The notes under the pieces are model-generated. The model made no database searches. It saw nothing but the letters and a program-made list of their open reading frames with translations, and had not been told where the DNA came from. The position numbers and the translations under genes were made by a program. 64,000 nt of DNA. It comes from Streptomyces sp. BA2. GTDB taxonomy: Bacteria > Actinomycetota > Actinomycetes > Streptomycetales > Streptomycetaceae. The stretch lies in contig NZ_WSRO01000002.1 in NCBI RefSeq assembly GCF_009769735.1, positions 7,675,001-7,739,000 of the forward strand, written 5' to 3'. Shown piece by piece: positions 60,857 to 64,000 of the stretch. Position 1 is the stretch's first letter; every line of letters starts with the position of its first letter.

Positions 60857-62410
60857 ATGGCACCCACCCTCACCAACCCCCGCGTCCTCAAAGCCGGTAC
60901 GGCCTGGAACGACGCCTGGCGACGCTGCATCGCCGCCGCGCCCGAGGCCTTCCGCGACGACCGCGTCCTCAACCTGTGGAACGGCACCTGGCAGGCGGAC
61001 GGCAGGGCACTGCCCGCCACATCCCCCGTCGACGGCAGCCCCATCGCGGGCCCGCCGCGCCTCGACGCCGCCACCGCCCAACAGGCCGTACGCGCCTCAC
61101 TCGACCAGCACCGCGCCTGGCGCCACATCCCGCTGGACGAACGGCGCGCCCGCGTCGCCGCCACCCTCGACGCCCTCACCGAACACCGTGAACTGCTCGC
61201 CCTCCTCCTCGTCTGGGAGATCGGAAAGCCCTGGCGGCTCGCCCAGGCCGACGTCGACCGGGCCATCGACGGCGTGCGCTGGTACGTCGACGGCATCGAG
61301 CCGATGGTCGAAGGCCGCACCCCGCTGGACGGTCCCGTTTCCAACATCGCGAGCTGGAACTACCCGATGAGCGTGCTCGTTCACGCAGTGTTGGTACAGG
61401 CACTCGCGGGCAACGCGGTCATCGCCAAGACCCCGACCGATGGCGGCGTCGCCTGTCTGACCCTGGCTTGCGCACTGGCCGCCCGCGAAGGGATTCCCGT
61501 CACCCTCGTGAGCGGCAGCGGCGGAGAGCTGTCGGAAGCGCTGGTCCGCGCACCCGAGATCGGCTGCGTCTCCTTCGTCGGCGGACGTGACACGGGCGCC
61601 GCCGTCGCCACCGCCGTCGCCGACCTCGGCAAGCGGCACATCCTCGAACAGGAAGGACTGAACACCTGGGGCATCTGGAACTACAGCGACTGGGACGCGC
61701 TCAGCGCCGTCATCCCCAAGCTCTTCGACTACGGCAAGCAGCGCTGCACCGCGTATCCGCGCTTCGTCGTCCAGCGGGGCCTCTTCGACGAGTTCCTCGC
61801 CGCCTACCTCCCGGCCGTGCGCACCGTCCGCGTCGGCCACCCCCTGGCGGTCGAACATGCCGATGACCCGTTCCCGCAGCTGGACTTCGGCCCGCTGATC
61901 AACGCGGCCAAGGCGAAGGAACTGGGCGATCAGGTGACGGAGGCGATCGACCGCGGTGCCGTGCCGCTGTACCGCGGCGCTGCGGCGGCGGACCGCTTCC
62001 TGCCCGGCCAGGACACGGACGCGTACGTCCACCCCGTCACGCTCCTCAACCCGCCGCCGTCATCGCCGCTGCACCACGCGGAGCCGTTCGGCCCGGTCGA
62101 CACCATCGTCCTGGTCGACACGGAGGCGGAGCTGCTCGCCGCCATGAACGCGTCGAACGGAGCGCTGGTCGCCACGCTGTCGACCGACGACACCGCGACG
62201 TACGAACGCCTCGCGCCGCAGATCCGCGCGTTCAAGACGGGCCACGGCAAGCCCCGCTCGCGCGGGGACCGTGACGAGCTGTTCGGCGGGTTCGGCGCGT
62301 CCTGGCGCGGCGCGTTCGTCGGCGGCGAACTCCTTGTGCGCGCGGTCACGCACGGCCCGGCGCAGGAGCGGCCGCCGGGGAACTTCCCCAGCTACCACCT
62401 CATGGCGTGA
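60857..62410 (+). CDS. NAD(P)-dependent aldehyde dehydrogenase-family protein
   Basis: A 517-residue ALDH. ISNIAS-type entry PLDGPVSNIASWNYPMSVL, cofactor site AVIAKTPTDGG, nucleophile Cys in GKQRCTAYPRFVVQ, and the glycine-turn FVGGRDTGAAVA are present. The general-base region reads HILEQEGLNTW in place of the usual ELGGKS, so substrate or mechanism may be changed. The ATG at 60857 follows AGCGGAGACACC. It lies 132 bases after sucD and may be part of the same block or separate. Confidence 0.85.
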   Translation: MAPTLTNPRVLKAGTAWNDAWRRCIAAAPEAFRDDRVLNLWNGTWQADGRALPATSPVDGSPIAGPPRLDAATAQQAVRASLDQHRAWRHIPLDERRARVAATLDALTEHRELLALLLVWEIGKPWRLAQADVDRAIDGVRWYVDGIEPMVEGRTPLDGPVSNIASWNYPMSVLVHAVLVQALAGNAVIAKTPTDGGVACLTLACALAAREGIPVTLVSGSGGELSEALVRAPEIGCVSFVGGRDTGAAVATAVADLGKRHILEQEGLNTWGIWNYSDWDALSAVIPKLFDYGKQRCTAYPRFVVQRGLFDEFLAAYLPAVRTVRVGHPLAVEHADDPFPQLDFGPLINAAKAKELGDQVTEAIDRGAVPLYRGAAAADRFLPGQDTDAYVHPVTLLNPPPSSPLHHAEPFGPVDTIVLVDTEAELLAAMNASNGALVATLSTDDTATYERLAPQIRAFKTGHGKPRSRGDRDELFGGFGASWRGAFVGGELLVRAVTHGPAQERPPGNFPSYHLMA

Positions 62411-62418
62411 GAGCCGGT

Positions 62419-62455
62419 CCGGCAGGGGATCGGGTGGCTAGCCGATGCCCTGCCG
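62419..62455. terminator. Terminator overlapping the end of the DUF2254 gene
   Basis: CCGGCAGGGGATCGG (62419-62433) pairs with CCGATGCCCTGCCGG (62441-62455 region) with one mismatch, a 15-bp stem. The right arm is the last codons of the convergent DUF2254 gene, so coding and termination share the same bases. Confidence 0.65.
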
Positions 62456-63772
62456 GTCGGGCAGCAGCGCGAACGCACGGTCAGCGGCCTCCGGGACCGT
62501 GCGTTCCACCGCCTGCGCGAGCAGCTCGCGGTGGCGCAGGAGCGGCTCCCTGCGCTCCTCGGGCGCGAGCCGCAGCAGATCGTCGAGGCCGGCCAGCATG
62601 CGCCGGGTGACCTGCGGATTGCCGATCGCGCACCCCCGGATCTCGGCGAACCCGAGATCCACGAGCGCCGTCCAGTCCGGCACGGGCTGCACCATCCGGA
62701 CGGCACCGCGCCGGTCGCGGTGGCGCAGGGCGCCCAGCGGATAGCCGGCCACCGACGCCAGGAACTGGATGATGCGGTCCAGGGCCTGCACGGCGGTGGT
62801 CGGATCGTTCACCGCGGGGGAGAGGGCTCGCAGCGCGATGTCGGCGAGCTGTCGAAGACCGAACCCAAGGTCCTGGTGGAAGGTGCGTTCCACGCCGACG
62901 TACACCGTGTACCGCAGTGCGCGCCGTGACGGCGCGGCCCCGCCGTGGACGGTGAACACCGGGGTCCCCGGCACCACGAAGTCCCCGATGCGCGGCAGCA
63001 GCCGCAGCACCACACCGTGGCGTCTGGCCGCCCGCACGACGCGGGCGATGTGCACGTCCCGCAGCACTCCGGCCCGCCCGAGGTGAGTGATCCGGGCCGT
63101 GGCGGGGCCGAGGCGTTCGTCGTCCACCGCGCCTTCGGTCGGGTGCTTCACGGCGACCCGGAACGACTCCCGGGCGATCCGGTCGATGACGAAGCTGATC
63201 CGCATCATGCGGAGCGTGCCGTTCACGTACGCCACGAACAACAGCAGACTCAGGAACACCATTGCCATCGCCAGGACCGACTCGACCAGCGGCACGCTCG
63301 TCAGCCGCCGCGGATCGGTCTCGCTGTCGAAGGACGTCAGCGTCATCAGCGAGAACAGGAACGTCGCCAGAAAGACGGTGAGCGTGATCTTGGTGATCCG
63401 CGACCTGACGTACAGCCGCACCACCCGCGGACTGAACTGTCCGCTGGCCATCTGCACGGCCACCAGCGAGATGCTGAAGACGACACCGATGAAGGTCATC
63501 ATCGCCGAGCCGATGGTGCTGATCACCGCCTTGGCGTCCTCGGCGATCCCCATCAGGCTCTCGACGGTGTCGTACTCCCCGGCGTCCTGCGCCGCCGCCA
63601 CGATCTTGCTGTCCAGCTCCGCCGCGACGGCCCACAGCACCATGGCCCCCACGAGCCCGGCGGTCGGCGCGAACCACATGGTGTCCCGCAGATGCTCGCG
63701 CAACGGGGACAGCAGCCGAGGCCGCCGCACCTTCACATCACCGAGCACTCCCGTAATCAACCCGTCACTCAT
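62438..63772 (-). CDS. DUF2254-family membrane protein
   Basis: A 444-residue protein. The first half has four hydrophobic helices (WFAPTAGLVGAMVLWAVAA; GSAMMTFIGVVFSISLVAV; KITLTVFLATFLFSLMTL; SVLAMAMVFLSLLLFVAYV); the second half is soluble with DFVVPGTPVFTVHGG and ALRALSPAVNDPTTAVQALD. This arrangement defines DUF2254, whose role is unknown. It stands alone, convergent with the aldehyde dehydrogenase and divergent from the tRNA. Confidence 0.88.
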   Translation of the reverse strand: MSDGLITGVLGDVKVRRPRLLSPLREHLRDTMWFAPTAGLVGAMVLWAVAAELDSKIVAAAQDAGEYDTVESLMGIAEDAKAVISTIGSAMMTFIGVVFSISLVAVQMASGQFSPRVVRLYVRSRITKITLTVFLATFLFSLMTLTSFDSETDPRRLTSVPLVESVLAMAMVFLSLLLFVAYVNGTLRMMRISFVIDRIARESFRVAVKHPTEGAVDDERLGPATARITHLGRAGVLRDVHIARVVRAARRHGVVLRLLPRIGDFVVPGTPVFTVHGGAAPSRRALRYTVYVGVERTFHQDLGFGLRQLADIALRALSPAVNDPTTAVQALDRIIQFLASVAGYPLGALRHRDRRGAVRMVQPVPDWTALVDLGFAEIRGCAIGNPQVTRRMLAGLDDLLRLAPEERREPLLRHRELLAQAVERTVPEAADRAFALLPDRQGIG

Positions 63773-63837
63773 GGTGAGACTCTAGATGCGGCGGGGAGGG
63801 CCGCCGGGCATCCGCCCGCCGACCGACGGATACGCAG

Positions 63838-63867
63838 GTGAAAGGCACTCCGAAAGCTTGGTATTGT
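63838..63867 (+). promoter_or_regulatory. Likely tRNA-Leu promoter
   Basis: GTGAAA at 63838-63843 and TATTGT at 63862-63867, separated by 18 bases, lie about 45 bases before the tRNA. The position and spacing fit a vegetative promoter. Confidence 0.5.
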
Positions 63868-63911
63868 TGTCCATGTCGCCGCGGGGAACACCCCGCGAAC
63901 GGCAGCACCTA

Positions 63912-63999
63912 GTCCGGGTGGCGGAATGGCAGACGCGCTAGCTTGAGGTGCTAGTGCCCTTTATCGGGCGTGGGGGTTCAAGTCCCCCCTCGGACACCA
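63912..63999 (+). tRNA. tRNA-Leu (anticodon GAG)
   Basis: An 88-base class II tRNA. Acceptor GTCCGGG pairs with CTCGGAC (one G-U). The anticodon stem CTAGC/GCTAG encloses loop TTGAGGT with anticodon GAG at 63945-63947, reading CTC/CTT. A long variable arm (GCCC...GGGC) marks Leu. The T-arm is GGGGG-TTCAAGT-CCCCC. Discriminator A at 63996 and an encoded CCA at 63997-63999 end it. Confidence 0.96.
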
Positions 64000-64000
64000 A

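Noticed and set aside
63912..63999. tRNA-Leu as an integration site
   Set aside because: The window ends one base after the tRNA. No integrase or repeat of the tRNA 3' end is seen inside the window.

Overview
The window is high-GC actinobacterial DNA, almost certainly from a Streptomyces chromosome. The evidence is strong third-position G/C bias, many GTG and a TTG start, Streptomyces-type protein families, dense 4-nt GTGA/ATGA gene overlaps, and a common Streptomyces-type repeat. It is almost fully coding: no gene-free stretch exceeds about 250 bases, and there are no IS elements, phage genes or CRISPR arrays.

Layout. 1-2892: a WYL regulator (cut by the window edge), a His-rich methyltransferase and an aldo/keto reductase. 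3133-6247: a complete pqqABCDE operon for the cofactor pyrroloquinoline quinone. 6307-11105 (minus): a branched-chain amino acid type ABC transporter whose two permeases and one ATPase are fused. 11217-21018: an acyl-CoA synthetase, a drug-type MFS pump with a divergent double Lrp/AsnC regulator, a LysR regulator with a bile-acid/sodium-symporter-like carrier, and a secreted sialidase plus a DUF4185-like protein. 21260-29645: a NAD-type formate dehydrogenase operon (ketopantoate-reductase-like gene, Mo subunit, NuoE/F fusion, Fe-S subunit, fdhD), divergent from an oxalate/formate-type (OFA) transporter and its tiny partner. 29768-31507: a KAS III-like enzyme and a GntR/FCD regulator. 31703-43016: a ROK regulator, sugar ABC importer, Gfo/Idh dehydrogenase, TIM-barrel isomerase, exported PQQ-type sugar dehydrogenase and ThuA/DUF1080 lipoprotein, closed by a classic terminator. 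43115-51800: an ebo-like cluster (inositol-phosphate-synthase-like protein, UbiA prenyltransferase, isomerase, EboA, TatD-like EboB, EboE, phosphodiesterase EboF) followed by a Tat-exported isomerase. 51883-60724: a second OFA transporter, an ADP-forming acyl-CoA synthetase, formyl-CoA:oxalate CoA-transferase, a ThDP decarboxylase and a succinyl-CoA-ligase pair. 60857-63999: an aldehyde dehydrogenase, a DUF2254 membrane protein and tRNA-Leu(GAG).

How it fits together. Two themes recur. (1) Oxalate/formate: two OFA carriers, Frc, an oxalyl-CoA-decarboxylase-like enzyme and a formate dehydrogenase together could turn oxalate into CO2 and NADH. The divergent promoters of both blocks and the gntR promoter share a TTGnnTACAGT site, suggesting one regulon. 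(2) Quinoprotein sugar oxidation: the pqq operon could supply the cofactor of the exported sugar dehydrogenase 33 kb away, which sits among genes typical of 3-keto-glycoside catabolism. The least understood system is the ebo-like cluster, whose product is unknown. A 227-bp palindromic repeat lies in frame inside the formate dehydrogenase NuoE/F protein, and a half copy forms part of the linker of the fused ABC transporter.
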